Of a stretch of DNA of 64,000 bases, positions 18,348-26,887 are shown in pieces. A program made the translations under genes and the position numbers. Numbering within the stretch: position 1 is the stretch's first letter; each line of letters opens with the position of its first letter. The notes under the pieces are model-generated. The model had not been told where the DNA came from. It searched no databases and worked only from the letters and a program-made list of their open reading frames with translations. This stretch comes from Lysinibacillus sp. FJAT-14745. Lineage in GTDB: Bacteria; Bacillota; Bacilli; Bacillales_A; Planococcaceae. The stretch spans positions 62,001 through 126,000 of the forward strand of contig NZ_LITM01000003.1 of NCBI RefSeq assembly GCF_001275675.1, in the 5' to 3' direction.

Positions 18348-19282
18348 TATTTTGTACCTCCTTTTTTACCAAACTTAAATAAATCCGTAACTTCTTTAGT
18401 TCCCATCAAACCTGTTGGACGGTATAGCATTACGACTATTAATACTAAACTGTAAATAATCATACGTGTTTCTGGGAAGTTTGCTAGATATGCTGAGACT
18501 ACTGTTAAGAAAACTGCAGCTATGACAGATCCTGAAAGACTTCCTAAGCCCCCAAGAACTACATAGATTAAAATATCAAATGATTTTAAGAAACCGAAAG
18601 TTGTCGGTTGAATAATGTAAAAGTTATGTGCAAAAATGGCCCCTGCAAGACCAGCAAAGAAGGAACCAATCGCGAAAGCTACAACTTTATAGTAGGTTGT
18701 GTTAATACCCATTGCATCTGCCGCAATTTCGTCCTCACGAATCGAGATACATGCACGTCCATGACGAGAATTCGTAAAGTTTGAGATGACTAGAATTGTT
18801 AGAACAACACCGATGAATGCATAAGTCCAGTTTGATAAATATAGAACCTGCATCCCAGCCGCGCCACCAACATAGTCCGTATTTAAAAAGATAATACGTA
18901 TAATCTCCGCAAAGCCTAGCGTTGCAATCGCTAAGTAGTCACCCTTTAAGCGTAATGTTGGAATTCCTACGATTAAACCTGCTACTGCTGCTGCAAGTGC
19001 CCCTAAGAAAATTGCTAATGGAAACGGAAGCATTAATTTAGTTGTAATAATGGCAGAAACATATGCCCCTACCGCTAAGAAGCCGGCATGCCCAATCGAG
19101 AACTGACCAGTAATCCCAATAACGATGTGCAAGCTGACCGCAAGCATGATGTTAATACACATTGTAATCAACATATTTTGATAGTAAATATCGAGAATGT
19201 TCGTTGAAATAAGCACCTGAACAACTGCATAGATGACTAGCGCTAATACGGCATAGCCCCAGAAAACTTTAGACTTTTTCAT
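18347..19282 (-). CDS. livM: Branched-chain amino-acid ABC permease LivM
   Basis: A 311-residue polytopic permease with about eight to nine hydrophobic segments and the family motif GITGQFSIGHAGFLAVGAYVSAI near residue 60, plus ISIREDEIAADAMGINTTYYKVVAFAIG, the cytoplasmic coupling region of LivM. The ATG at 19282 has AGGTGAG eight bases upstream; an in-frame GTG six bases earlier is less likely. It lies 14 bases after livH. Confidence 0.92.
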   Translation of the reverse strand: MKKSKVFWGYAVLALVIYAVVQVLISTNILDIYYQNMLITMCINIMLAVSLHIVIGITGQFSIGHAGFLAVGAYVSAIITTKLMLPFPLAIFLGALAAAVAGLIVGIPTLRLKGDYLAIATLGFAEIIRIIFLNTDYVGGAAGMQVLYLSNWTYAFIGVVLTILVISNFTNSRHGRACISIREDEIAADAMGINTTYYKVVAFAIGSFFAGLAGAIFAHNFYIIQPTTFGFLKSFDILIYVVLGGLGSLSGSVIAAVFLTVVSAYLANFPETRMIIYSLVLIVVMLYRPTGLMGTKEVTDLFKFGKKGGTK

Positions 19283-19295
19283 AATCACCGCTCAC

Positions 19296-20171
19296 CTACA
19301 CTTTCTCACGGGCATTTTTACCAAAGATACCCGATGGTCTAAAGATTAAAATTAAAATTAAAATAACGAATGCCGCTGCATCACGCCATAGAGAGAAACC
19401 AAGTGCACTTACTAATGATTCCACAACACCAAGCAACATACCGCCAACCATGGCACCAGGAATAATACCAATACCGCCAAGTACTGCCGCAATGAATGCT
19501 TTAACCCCTGGAATAACACCCATTAATGGATCGATTTTTGTATAGTAAACACCAAAGATAACACCTGCTGCACCAGCTAGAGCAGAACCAATTGCGAATG
19601 TCGCTGAAATTGTATTATCTACATTAATGCCCATTAAACGTGCTGCATCGGCATCATGAGAAACCGCACGCATCGCTTTCCCGATTTTTGTTTTATGTAC
19701 GATGAATTGTAAAAGAACCATCAGTACAATTGCGACAGATAAAATTAATATTGATGTACTACTGATTTGAACACCGAAAACATCAAATGATTTATTAGTA
19801 ATGACATCAGGATATGCCGCAGGTTGCGCACCTCTGAAGAAAATAGTCGTATATTCGATTAATAGTGATACACCGATTGCAGTAATTAAAGCCGCAATAC
19901 GCGTGGCATTTCGCAAACGCTTATAAGCAATACGTTCAATTAAAACACCAAAGATTGCACAGACCACCATCGCTAATAACAGTGCTGGAAAGAAGCCAAG
20001 CTCCCATTTAGCAATTGCATAAAAGCCAATAAATGCCCCAATCATGAAGACATCGCCGTGGGCAAAGTTAATTAGCTTAATAATTCCGTATACCATCGTA
20101 TACCCTAGCGCTATTAATGCGTAGATACTACCTAGTGAAATACCATTCACAAGCTGCTGTATCCATTCCAT
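19296..20171 (-). CDS. livH: Branched-chain amino-acid ABC permease LivH
   Basis: A 291-residue permease with LivH hallmarks: GISLGSIYALIALGYTMVYGIIKLINFAHGDVFMIGAF at the N-terminus and AVSHDADAARLMGINVDNTISATFAIG as the coupling loop. About eight transmembrane helices are visible. It is the first permease gene, separated from the binding-protein gene by 164 bases with a hairpin at 20293. Confidence 0.93.
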   Translation of the reverse strand: MEWIQQLVNGISLGSIYALIALGYTMVYGIIKLINFAHGDVFMIGAFIGFYAIAKWELGFFPALLLAMVVCAIFGVLIERIAYKRLRNATRIAALITAIGVSLLIEYTTIFFRGAQPAAYPDVITNKSFDVFGVQISSTSILILSVAIVLMVLLQFIVHKTKIGKAMRAVSHDADAARLMGINVDNTISATFAIGSALAGAAGVIFGVYYTKIDPLMGVIPGVKAFIAAVLGGIGIIPGAMVGGMLLGVVESLVSALGFSLWRDAAAFVILILILIFRPSGIFGKNAREKV

Positions 20172-20292
20172 GAGCGTTCACTCCTTTTTATTTTTTGAAA
20201 AATGCAAAAATAGACTTACTTCTATATGTTATTATTGAAAATAGAGTAAATTGTGTCCTCTTAAAAAATTTTTTACTTAGTCTATAAAACTA

Positions 20293-20323
20293 AAAGGGAA
20301 GGCGTGTTTACCCGCCTCCCCTT
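20293..20323 (-). terminator. Intercistronic hairpin after the liv binding-protein gene
   Basis: AAGGG-AGGCG and CGCCT-CCCTT arms form a GC-rich stem with a short loop. On the minus strand it is followed only by broken T runs, so it may be a leaky terminator or an mRNA-stabilising stem that lets more binding protein be made than permease. Confidence 0.55.
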
Positions 20324-20335
20324 GCCTAGAAAACA

Positions 20336-21559
20336 TTAAGGATTAACTTTAGAGTTGAACACTTGTTTACCGTCTTTAAATTCAAGAACTGTTGCTGTTT
20401 TAATTGGGTTATGATTTTTGTCAACCGAGAAAGTACCTGTTACTAAAGAAAGATCTTTTGTGTCAGCTAAAGCCTTTTTAATAGCTTCCCCATCTGTAGA
20501 GCCTGCGCGCTTAATAGCATCAGCAATGTAGTAAATTGAGTCATAGCCAAGTGCATTGAATGCATCTGGTGCTTTATCATTGTTCGCTGCTTTAAACGCT
20601 TTTACGAAGTCTTGAATTTTTTGATCTGGGTCTTCTGCAGAGTAGTGGTTGGTGATGTATGTGTTATTTAACGCTTTCGCACCGGCTAGCTCTACTAATG
20701 TTGGTGAATCCCAGCCATCAGCCCCCATCAGTGGTACATCGATACCCATTTCACGCGCTTGTTTAACAATTAAACCGACCTCTTCATAGTATCCTGGGAT
20801 AAAAATAAAGTCTGGCTTCTCACCTTTAATATTTGTTAATTGTGTACGGAAATCAGTATCCTTCGCTACATACGCTTCTTCCTTTACAACTTTCCCGCCA
20901 TTTTTTGTAATTGTTTCTTTAAATGATTTTGCTAAACCTTTTGCATAATCAGATGCGTTGTCCGCAAAAATAGCTACATTTTTAGCTTTCAATTCATTAG
21001 AAGCGAAGTTTGCTGCTACAATCCCTTGGAATGGGTCGATGAAACAAGTACGGAATGCATACTCATTAACGCTACCATCATCATTAACTGTAATGTTTGG
21101 AGCTGTACCAGAGCCCGTAACGATTGGAATTTTATTGCTGTTTGCAATTTGAACAGTAGCAACTGTATTACCAGAAGTTGCTGGTGCTAGCATTGCTACT
21201 ACTTTATCTTGTGTTGCTAGTTTAAGAGCTGCTGCAGTAGCCTCTGAGTTTTCAGACTTGTTATCTACTTTAATAAGCTCAATTTTTTTACCGCCGATTC
21301 CGCCCTTATCGTTAATTTCTTTCACTGCAAGGTCTGCACCTACACCAATCGAAGAACCATAGGAAGCTACGTTACCTGATAGCTCTAAGTTTGCACCGAT
21401 TTTAATCGTATCACCGTCAGAAGAACCGCCACCGCCTGATGATGATCCTCCTCCTGAACTTGAACTACCTCCGTTACCACAGCCAGCAAGAACGCCTGCA
21501 AGTAGTGAAGATGCAACTAGAAGTGAGCCAAACTTTTTAAGCTTTTTGTTCTCTCTCAT
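20336..21559 (-). CDS. livJ: Branched-chain amino-acid binding lipoprotein (LivJ/LivK type)
   Basis: Extracellular, lipid-anchored receptor of the liv importer. The 407-residue precursor has a basic start (MRENKKLKKFG), a hydrophobic signal and lipobox LAGC, then a Gly/Ser-rich linker and a periplasmic-binding-protein type I domain (IKIGANLELSGNVASYG, LAPATSGNT, DSIYYIADAIKRAGS). The ATG at 21559 is preceded by GGGGG; an earlier in-frame start at 21586 overlaps that site. A possible CodY box lies at 21594-21608. Confidence 0.93.
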   Translation of the reverse strand: MRENKKLKKFGSLLVASSLLAGVLAGCGNGGSSSSGGGSSSGGGGSSDGDTIKIGANLELSGNVASYGSSIGVGADLAVKEINDKGGIGGKKIELIKVDNKSENSEATAAALKLATQDKVVAMLAPATSGNTVATVQIANSNKIPIVTGSGTAPNITVNDDGSVNEYAFRTCFIDPFQGIVAANFASNELKAKNVAIFADNASDYAKGLAKSFKETITKNGGKVVKEEAYVAKDTDFRTQLTNIKGEKPDFIFIPGYYEEVGLIVKQAREMGIDVPLMGADGWDSPTLVELAGAKALNNTYITNHYSAEDPDQKIQDFVKAFKAANNDKAPDAFNALGYDSIYYIADAIKRAGSTDGEAIKKALADTKDLSLVTGTFSVDKNHNPIKTATVLEFKDGKQVFNSKVNP

Positions 21560-21593
21560 AATTATATTCCCCCTAAGTTTTTTCAAATATTAG

Positions 21594-21608
21594 ATATTTC
21601 TGATAATT
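21594..21608. promoter_or_regulatory. Possible CodY box upstream of livJ
   Basis: ATATTTCTGATAATT matches the 15-base CodY consensus AATTTTCWGAAAATT at 12 positions. It lies about 35 bases upstream of the livJ start codon. Branched-chain amino-acid uptake genes are classical CodY targets, so the site is plausible but unproved. Confidence 0.4.
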
Positions 21609-21619
21609 ATAAACAATCC

Positions 21620-22015
21620 ATGACATTTCCTCAATAACAAAAATATCCAAAATAATAATTTATAACTATCTATAACTAAATCAATATATTATTCAATTAA
21701 ACCTTTTACATTGTAAAACATTCTTTATATTTAGTCTAGAGTGATTTTTCAGTATAATTAGTAATTTAAGAATTATCTATTAATTTAAAATGAATATTAA
21801 TATAAAATTATCATTTCCGATTATTTTTTTACGATAAAATCTCGTTACAAAAAGTCCTTTTTTCGAAAATTGCTAGTTCTAGGATATAAGGCACTAAAAC
21901 GTTCTCGGGAAGTATTAATTTGGAATTATCATTAACTATTTATTCCCAGGGAAATAAAGTAACATTCGATCATAATAAGATTATTTTTTCTAATTTATCT
22001 TAGTCTTTAAATCTT
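21620..22015. other. AT-rich intergenic region without a visible gene
   Basis: About 400 bases of AT-rich sequence between the liv promoter region and the terminator of the methyltransferase gene. All frames are broken by stops, and I see no RNA gene or clear repeat. It presumably holds the liv promoter and upstream control sites. Confidence 0.5.
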
Positions 22016-22025
22016 ATTAAAAAAA

Positions 22026-22056
22026 CTTAGAGCTGGATTATTTCTACAGCTCTAAG
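22026..22056 (-). terminator. Terminator of the methyltransferase gene
   Basis: CTTAGAGCTG pairs with CAGCTCTAAG across an 11-base loop. The minus-strand stem is followed by TTTTTT. The stop codon of the gene lies inside the right arm. Confidence 0.85.
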
Positions 22057-22654
22057 CTTTTTTCAATGCAAATACACAGAGGCGTTCGTTAATATTTGTT
22101 TCATTTTCAAGATGAACCTCATGTATTAATTCAAAAGGCGTCCCATGATGTAGAAACTGTAAATAATCATACGGTGGGTAGTATAAAATAATATGAATTT
22201 CACGCATATGCTGTTCATAAGACTTCCATATATTATGAATAACTGTACGGAAAATATGGATTGAAAACGGATTGAAAAAAAAGAAAACCGTGTCGCCTGG
22301 TTGAATAGCATAGTCCTCCGCTATTGTATGAATAAAGGAAATCGGAGCTTGAGCACTCTTTTTTTGAAGATAGCCCCTTCTATTATTCTCAGCCTCTGCA
22401 TAAAAACCTGCATCCATTTCTACCCCAATTGTCGGAATATGAAATTTATCATGTACATAAATAGGGACTCTCCCTTTTCCACATCCCATATCGATAAACA
22501 CTGGATTATCAGGCATTTCATATTCCGAAAATAATTGTTCTAAGCCAACATACGGTGTTGGTTCATAGCGATGGTAATGAGCTAGTTTAGGGAAGCCGTA
22601 TTGTTCGCCCACTGTGTTAATATGCAAATATTTATCAAATTGATGTTCATTCAT
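22052..22654 (-). CDS. SAM-dependent methyltransferase, unknown substrate
   Basis: A 200-residue protein with methyltransferase motif I in NPVFIDMGCGKGRVPIYV followed by the acidic GVEMDAGFYAEAENN and a later DTVFFFFNPFS segment. This DMGCGKGR pattern is common in class I methyltransferases distantly related to histone/DOT1-like proteins, but no substrate can be named. The ATG at 22654 follows TAGGAG and is preferred over upstream in-frame starts. Confidence 0.8.
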   Translation of the reverse strand: MNEHQFDKYLHINTVGEQYGFPKLAHYHRYEPTPYVGLEQLFSEYEMPDNPVFIDMGCGKGRVPIYVHDKFHIPTIGVEMDAGFYAEAENNRRGYLQKKSAQAPISFIHTIAEDYAIQPGDTVFFFFNPFSIHIFRTVIHNIWKSYEQHMREIHIILYYPPYDYLQFLHHGTPFELIHEVHLENETNINERLCVFALKKA

Positions 22655-22732
22655 ACTATTACTCCTAAAAAAAGAATGATTCATTTTAGCACGATAAACA
22701 GCAAAAACCATACTTAAAAGTTTTGGATATGG

Positions 22733-23023
22733 TTATTTTTTAACGACCTCTTCGGTTAAATTTAAAAACAAAGACAAGTTCCCCAGGCAGCTGCTTAAAA
22801 ATAGATTCCCGCTTCTATAAACTGTTCTGTTGTAGAGAATTTTCGTAGGATCCACTTCCACATACGTTGTTAATAGCAATGCTAATTTTTTGGTAATGTT
22901 TTGTACGTTATCTTCTGTTAAGTAATTAGTTGCTATCACTTCTAAATAGCCTTCATATTTAGCACGATACTCTTCATTGAAAAGTAAGGCGTTTAATAGC
23001 GGCCGCGCCTCTATATCATCGGA
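22733..23023 (-). pseudogene. CotH-like spore coat kinase, C-terminal remnant
   Basis: The minus strand reads RPLLNALLFNEEYRAKYEGYL...NYLTEDNVQNI...DPTK, then continues as FSTTEQFIEAG only after a one-base frame change near 22840. This resembles the C-terminal end of CotH-family spore coat kinases, where a DPTKFYTTE-like motif is conserved. The catalytic part is missing and stops bound both ends, so it is a fragment. No intact cotH is in the window. Confidence 0.55.
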
Positions 23024-23187
23024 TTATGTCAATTAAATGTCAGAACCTACTGAGTCTGTTCATTCATATAGTGGCGTATATTTCTTTATTTAGGTCTTGG
23101 TTCATACATTTAAAATATCGAGCTATTTGCAATTTACATTGCTCTTCTATTGACAAGGTCTTCCTAGGCGAATTATTATTGATTGCG

Positions 23188-23200
23188 AATGATAATCATT
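23188..23200. promoter_or_regulatory. Fur box upstream of the heme monooxygenase gene
   Basis: AATGATAATCATT is a perfect inverted repeat around one base, the core of the Fur consensus (TGATAATCATT). It is about 50 bases before the start codon, overlapping a plausible promoter, and predicts iron-repressed expression. Confidence 0.8.
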
Positions 23201-23248
23201 GACGATTCATTCGTATAGTTAACTAAAAAATGATTAGGGGGAAAAAGT

Positions 23249-23584
23249 ATGATTATTGTTACAAATCGTATTCAAGTAAAACCCGGCTTTGCTGCAAAAA
23301 TGGCACCGAACTTTACAAAGCCAGGACCTCTACAACAGTTTGAAGGCTTCCATAAAGTGGAGGTATTAGTTTCAACTGATGATCCGACTTATGACGAAAT
23401 GAGCGTCAATATGTACTGGGAGTCTAAGGAGCATTTCCAAGCTTGGCGTAACAGCGATGCATTCGCTGCAGCTCATCACCGTCCTGGACAAGGCTCTGAG
23501 GGAGGAAAACCTGAAAACAGTCCAATGATTGGTAGCAAAATAGTTATAGCTGAATTAGCTTCTTCAATTGAGGCATCACGCTAA
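23249..23584 (+). CDS. hmoA: Heme-degrading monooxygenase (HmoA/IsdG-like)
   Basis: Cytoplasmic enzyme of the antibiotic-biosynthesis-monooxygenase fold that opens heme to release iron. The 111-residue protein has IIVTNRIQVKPGFA at the start, the conserved FEGFHKVEVL strand and the catalytic region NMYWESKEHFQAWRNSDAFAAAHH, with Asn, Trp and His as in IsdG-type enzymes. The Fur box just upstream agrees with iron acquisition. GGGGGAAAAAGT precedes the ATG. Confidence 0.88.
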   Translation: MIIVTNRIQVKPGFAAKMAPNFTKPGPLQQFEGFHKVEVLVSTDDPTYDEMSVNMYWESKEHFQAWRNSDAFAAAHHRPGQGSEGGKPENSPMIGSKIVIAELASSIEASR

Positions 23585-23660
23585 TTTTCGATTTGTATAC
23601 CATAACTCCACTATTTATGAGGTAGTAGGATAAAAACTAAAACATCTTCTGATTCTATCT

Positions 23661-23697
23661 AAAAAATCCTGCATTTTCGAAAATGCAGGATTTTTTT
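23661..23697. terminator. Bidirectional terminator
   Basis: AAAAAATCCTGCATTTTC pairs with GAAAATGCAGGATTTTTT almost without a loop. It separates the convergent monooxygenase and YeiH genes and can serve both. Confidence 0.9.
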
Positions 23698-23707
23698 CAA
23701 TTCTTTA

Positions 23708-24724
23708 TTACATGAAAATAACTAAAACATAGCCTAGTATTGATAAGCAAACCGAACCGATAAGTCCTGCAATAAACGCTTTTACGCCTAATTGTTTAAA
23801 GGTTTTTATGTCTACATTTAAACCTAGTCCAGCCATCGCCATCCCAATTAAAATATAAGCGATATTTACAAATGCTTGCGCTACATTAGCTGGTACAATC
23901 CCTAACGAATTAATAGCACTCATCGCTAAAAACCCAAGAATAAACCATGGAATGATCGACAGTGAAAACCCTTCTTTTTCCTGCTCCTTATCATTTCTTC
24001 GATATAAAATACCGATGACTATCGCTACTGGTACAAGCAATGCAACACGTGTTAGCTTCACAATAACTGCCATATCAATGGCTTCATTTCCACCAGCTGA
24101 GGCCGCTGCAATAACATGAGCAATTTCATGCAGGGTGCCTCCCGCAAAAATACCATATTCAGTAGGAGTTAAATTAAATACAGAGTATAACACTGTGTAG
24201 ACTAATGTGAATACAGTCCCTAGTAATGCGACTATCGCTGCGCCCACTGCCGTTTCTTTTTCATTTGCTTTAATTTGAGGAGCAATGGCAACAACAGCAG
24301 CAGCTCCACATATGGCTGTGCCACAAGCTGTTAATATACCTAGCTTCTTATCAACATGAAATACCTTCGTTAAGCCATATACAACCACTAAAGCAAATAC
24401 CAGATTAATCAACGCAATAAGAAAGACACTCGCGCCAGCATTGTAAATATCCGCTAAATTTAAACGCATACCTAGAAAAATAATGCCGAGGCGTAATAAT
24501 TTTTTACTTGAAAATGTTATGCCTGTTTGCCAAGAATCCTGCACCTTAAAGGCCGCTCTCCAAGCCATACCTAATATAATGGCAATGACAAGCTGTCCTA
24601 ATATTGAGAAAAACGGAAATGTCGAAATATACTTTGCTACTAAGGCAATAATGAGTGTCAACACTATCCCCTTCATAAACGCTGAGGTTAGGAAACTTTT
24701 TAACCTATGCTGGCCATTATCCAT
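23708..24724 (-). CDS. YeiH family putative sulfate exporter (UPF0324)
   Basis: A membrane protein of 338 residues with about ten hydrophobic segments. Family marks are LRLGIIFLGMRLNL, the LTACGTAICGAAAVVAIAPQIKANEKE stretch and GTLHEIAHVIAAASAGG. UPF0324/YeiH proteins are annotated as possible sulfate exporters, but transport has not been firmly shown. A divergent LysR gene starts 113 bases away, mirroring the yeiE-yeiH pair of E. coli. The start at 24724 is chosen over 24742 because the latter directly abuts the AAGG. Confidence 0.88.
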   Translation of the reverse strand: MDNGQHRLKSFLTSAFMKGIVLTLIIALVAKYISTFPFFSILGQLVIAIILGMAWRAAFKVQDSWQTGITFSSKKLLRLGIIFLGMRLNLADIYNAGASVFLIALINLVFALVVVYGLTKVFHVDKKLGILTACGTAICGAAAVVAIAPQIKANEKETAVGAAIVALLGTVFTLVYTVLYSVFNLTPTEYGIFAGGTLHEIAHVIAAASAGGNEAIDMAVIVKLTRVALLVPVAIVIGILYRRNDKEQEKEGFSLSIIPWFILGFLAMSAINSLGIVPANVAQAFVNIAYILIGMAMAGLGLNVDIKTFKQLGVKAFIAGLIGSVCLSILGYVLVIFM

Positions 24725-24837
24725 GTTGTTCACTTCTTTCATCCTTGATGATTATTACTTTATTAAAAAGTTAACCATCAGTAAAATACATATATATAAT
24801 TGTAATTATTAATATTTCTAATGATAGGAGTGATACT

Positions 24838-25719
24838 ATGCAATTTGATGCTTTAAAAACATTCATCACATTGGTGGAGGTCAATAATTTTACGAAGGCC
24901 TCCGAAATACTTCATATTTCACAGCCAAGTGTCAGTTTACACATTAAAAACTTAGAGCAAGAATTTCAAACGACCTTATTTATCCGTTCACCAAAATCTG
25001 TTCAAATCACACCAACTGGAGAAATTTTATATAAACGAGCTAAGCAAATGATGGCAATCGCGGAGGCGGCAAAGGAAGATATTTTAACCTATCATCATGA
25101 AATTCAAGGTACACTTGTAATTGGCGCTAGCTTTACAATTGGCGAATATATATTGCCTCCTATCATAGCGAGCTTGCAGCAGCAATTCCCTCAACTAGAG
25201 CTTCAAGTTATTATCGGCAATACGAAGGAAATCATTCAATATACAAAATTGTTACAAGTCGATATCGGTCTTATTGAAGGACAGGCACATGACCATGAAC
25301 TTATTATTAAACCGTTTATGCAAGATGAGTTATTTATTGTCAGTACGAGTAATCACCCTCTTGCCATGGAGGCAACTATTACGGTTACGGACTTACAGCA
25401 GCAGAATTGGGTTGCACGTGAAGAAGGCTCTGGCACACGTTATTATTTAGATCATTTATTTAGAGCAAATGGGCTCCAAGTAGGTTCACTTCTTACTATT
25501 AGCAGCAATCAAGGTGTGAAAGAAAGCGTTATTCAAGGGCTTGGACTTTCATTACTGTCTGCTAGTGTCATTGAGCGTGAATTAAAAAATGACGATATAA
25601 AAATCTTACCTCTCAAGGAACAGCATTTTATACGAACATTTTCTTATTTGTACTCACCTACAATGAAAAACAAACGCAATGTTGACATTCTTATAGAGGC
25701 ACTATTAAAAAAAGCTTAG
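24838..25719 (+). CDS. LysR-type regulator, probably of the divergent yeiH
   Basis: A 293-residue LysR-family activator/repressor. The N-terminal winged helix is complete (MQFDALKTFITLVEVNNFTKASEILHISQPSVSLHIKNLEQEF) and the effector domain begins LVIGASFTIGEYILPP, close to CysL/YeiE-like proteins involved in sulfur or sulfite control. Divergence from yeiH suggests it regulates that gene from the shared region at 24725-24837. TAGGAG precedes the ATG. The stop lies inside a terminator stem. Confidence 0.9.
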   Translation: MQFDALKTFITLVEVNNFTKASEILHISQPSVSLHIKNLEQEFQTTLFIRSPKSVQITPTGEILYKRAKQMMAIAEAAKEDILTYHHEIQGTLVIGASFTIGEYILPPIIASLQQQFPQLELQVIIGNTKEIIQYTKLLQVDIGLIEGQAHDHELIIKPFMQDELFIVSTSNHPLAMEATITVTDLQQQNWVAREEGSGTRYYLDHLFRANGLQVGSLLTISSNQGVKESVIQGLGLSLLSASVIERELKNDDIKILPLKEQHFIRTFSYLYSPTMKNKRNVDILIEALLKKA

Positions 25720-25738
25720 CGGGTTAAGCCGCTAAGCT
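25713..25738. terminator. Compact bidirectional terminator between two lysR genes
   Basis: AGCTTAGCGG and CCGCTAAGCT pair perfectly around a six-base loop. The stop codons of both convergent lysR genes lie within or next to the stem; an A run precedes it on the left. Confidence 0.8.
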
Positions 25739-26658
25739 CACTTTATAATTCTTGGATTTAGACGTTTACGTTCCTGCTTTTGCTCAATAATTTCTACAAA
25801 TTTCAACGCTGCTCGAGATAAAGGTACGCTTTTCAAATAACACATGCCAATGCTTCGTGTTGGTATACTTTCTGTTAATGTTAGCTCATATAAAAACCCT
25901 CGCTGCAAATAATCATTAGAAAATTCTTTCGTTACACAAGCAATCCCTAAATTACTGCGTGCAAATTCCAGCACTAGATCATGTGAACCAAGCTCAAACT
26001 CAGGTTCAATGAAGATCCCTCTTGTAAATAAATAATCTTCTACATACTTTCTTGAATTTGATTTTTTCTCTAAAAAAATAAGTGGAAACTTTAACAGATC
26101 CTCAAAGCTTAAACTTTTTGATGCTAACGTTTTGTACTTCTCGCCGCATACAAAAATATCCTGAACCTCTGTGCAAGCAGTTAACTGTAATGTCTGATCT
26201 TCTATCGGAAAATTACAAAGTCCTATATCAACCTCACCAGATTTAATAAAGTTACAAATTTCCGAAGTCGTTCCATTTAACATTTGTAATTTTATATTTG
26301 GGTACATTGTATGAAACGTCTCTAGATAAGGCATTAAAAAGAAACGCGAAATAGTGTCCCCTACCCCAATTTTCAACTGACCTGTTGTTAAATTTTTGAA
26401 TTCTAGCAACTTCTCCTCACCAGCATCTAAAAGACCTAACGCTGAATTTGTATACTCATATAAAAGTTTACCCTCAGTTGTTAACGTCACTCCTTTAGGT
26501 GTGCGATTAAAGAGACGTGTACCTAGCTCCTTTTCTAATTGCATCATAGCTTGGCTAACAGCTGGTTGAGTCATATATAAATATTTAGCCGCACTTGAAA
26601 AGCTATTATTTTTAGCAACAATACTAAAAACGCGATATAAATCTAATTTTCCTATCAT
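25738..26658 (-). CDS. LysR-type transcriptional regulator
   Basis: 306 residues with the LysR helix-turn-helix (LDLYRVFSIVAKNNSFSSAAKYLYMTQPAVSQAMMQLEKELG) and a substrate-binding domain (LKIGVGDTISRFFLMPYLETF). It diverges from the F420-ligase-like gene at 26888, which is therefore a candidate target; the 229-base gap also contains a dispersed repeat. The inducer cannot be predicted. Confidence 0.88.
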   Translation of the reverse strand: MIGKLDLYRVFSIVAKNNSFSSAAKYLYMTQPAVSQAMMQLEKELGTRLFNRTPKGVTLTTEGKLLYEYTNSALGLLDAGEEKLLEFKNLTTGQLKIGVGDTISRFFLMPYLETFHTMYPNIKLQMLNGTTSEICNFIKSGEVDIGLCNFPIEDQTLQLTACTEVQDIFVCGEKYKTLASKSLSFEDLLKFPLIFLEKKSNSRKYVEDYLFTRGIFIEPEFELGSHDLVLEFARSNLGIACVTKEFSNDYLQRGFLYELTLTESIPTRSIGMCYLKSVPLSRAALKFVEIIEQKQERKRLNPRIIK

Positions 26659-26766
26659 ATAAGCACCTCTTATAGCTATTATACGAACTATTAATTTTAC
26701 TTATATCATTAAAGGGGCGTATAGTAAAATCATATTGGTTTAATTTCACAATATTTAACTTTTTTC

Positions 26767-26848
26767 AGTGGGCGAAAAGGAATCGGTAAGGGGGCTTTGC
26801 GAAGCTCCTACAGCCGATTCCAGACGCAATTATGCCGAGGCATAACTA
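26767..26848. repeat. Intergenic repeat: GGAATCGG hairpin plus 22-bp palindrome, copy B
   Basis: GGAATCGG and CCGATTCC form an outer stem around a TTTGCGAAGC-containing loop. Immediately after comes the palindrome word CAATTATGCC-GA-GGCATAA at 26827-26848. The same order of parts is seen, inverted, at 33085-33196 and in part at 39155-39180. Confidence 0.75.
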
Positions 26849-26887
26849 TTAATCATACATTTATCTATTTAATAAGGAGAGATTATT

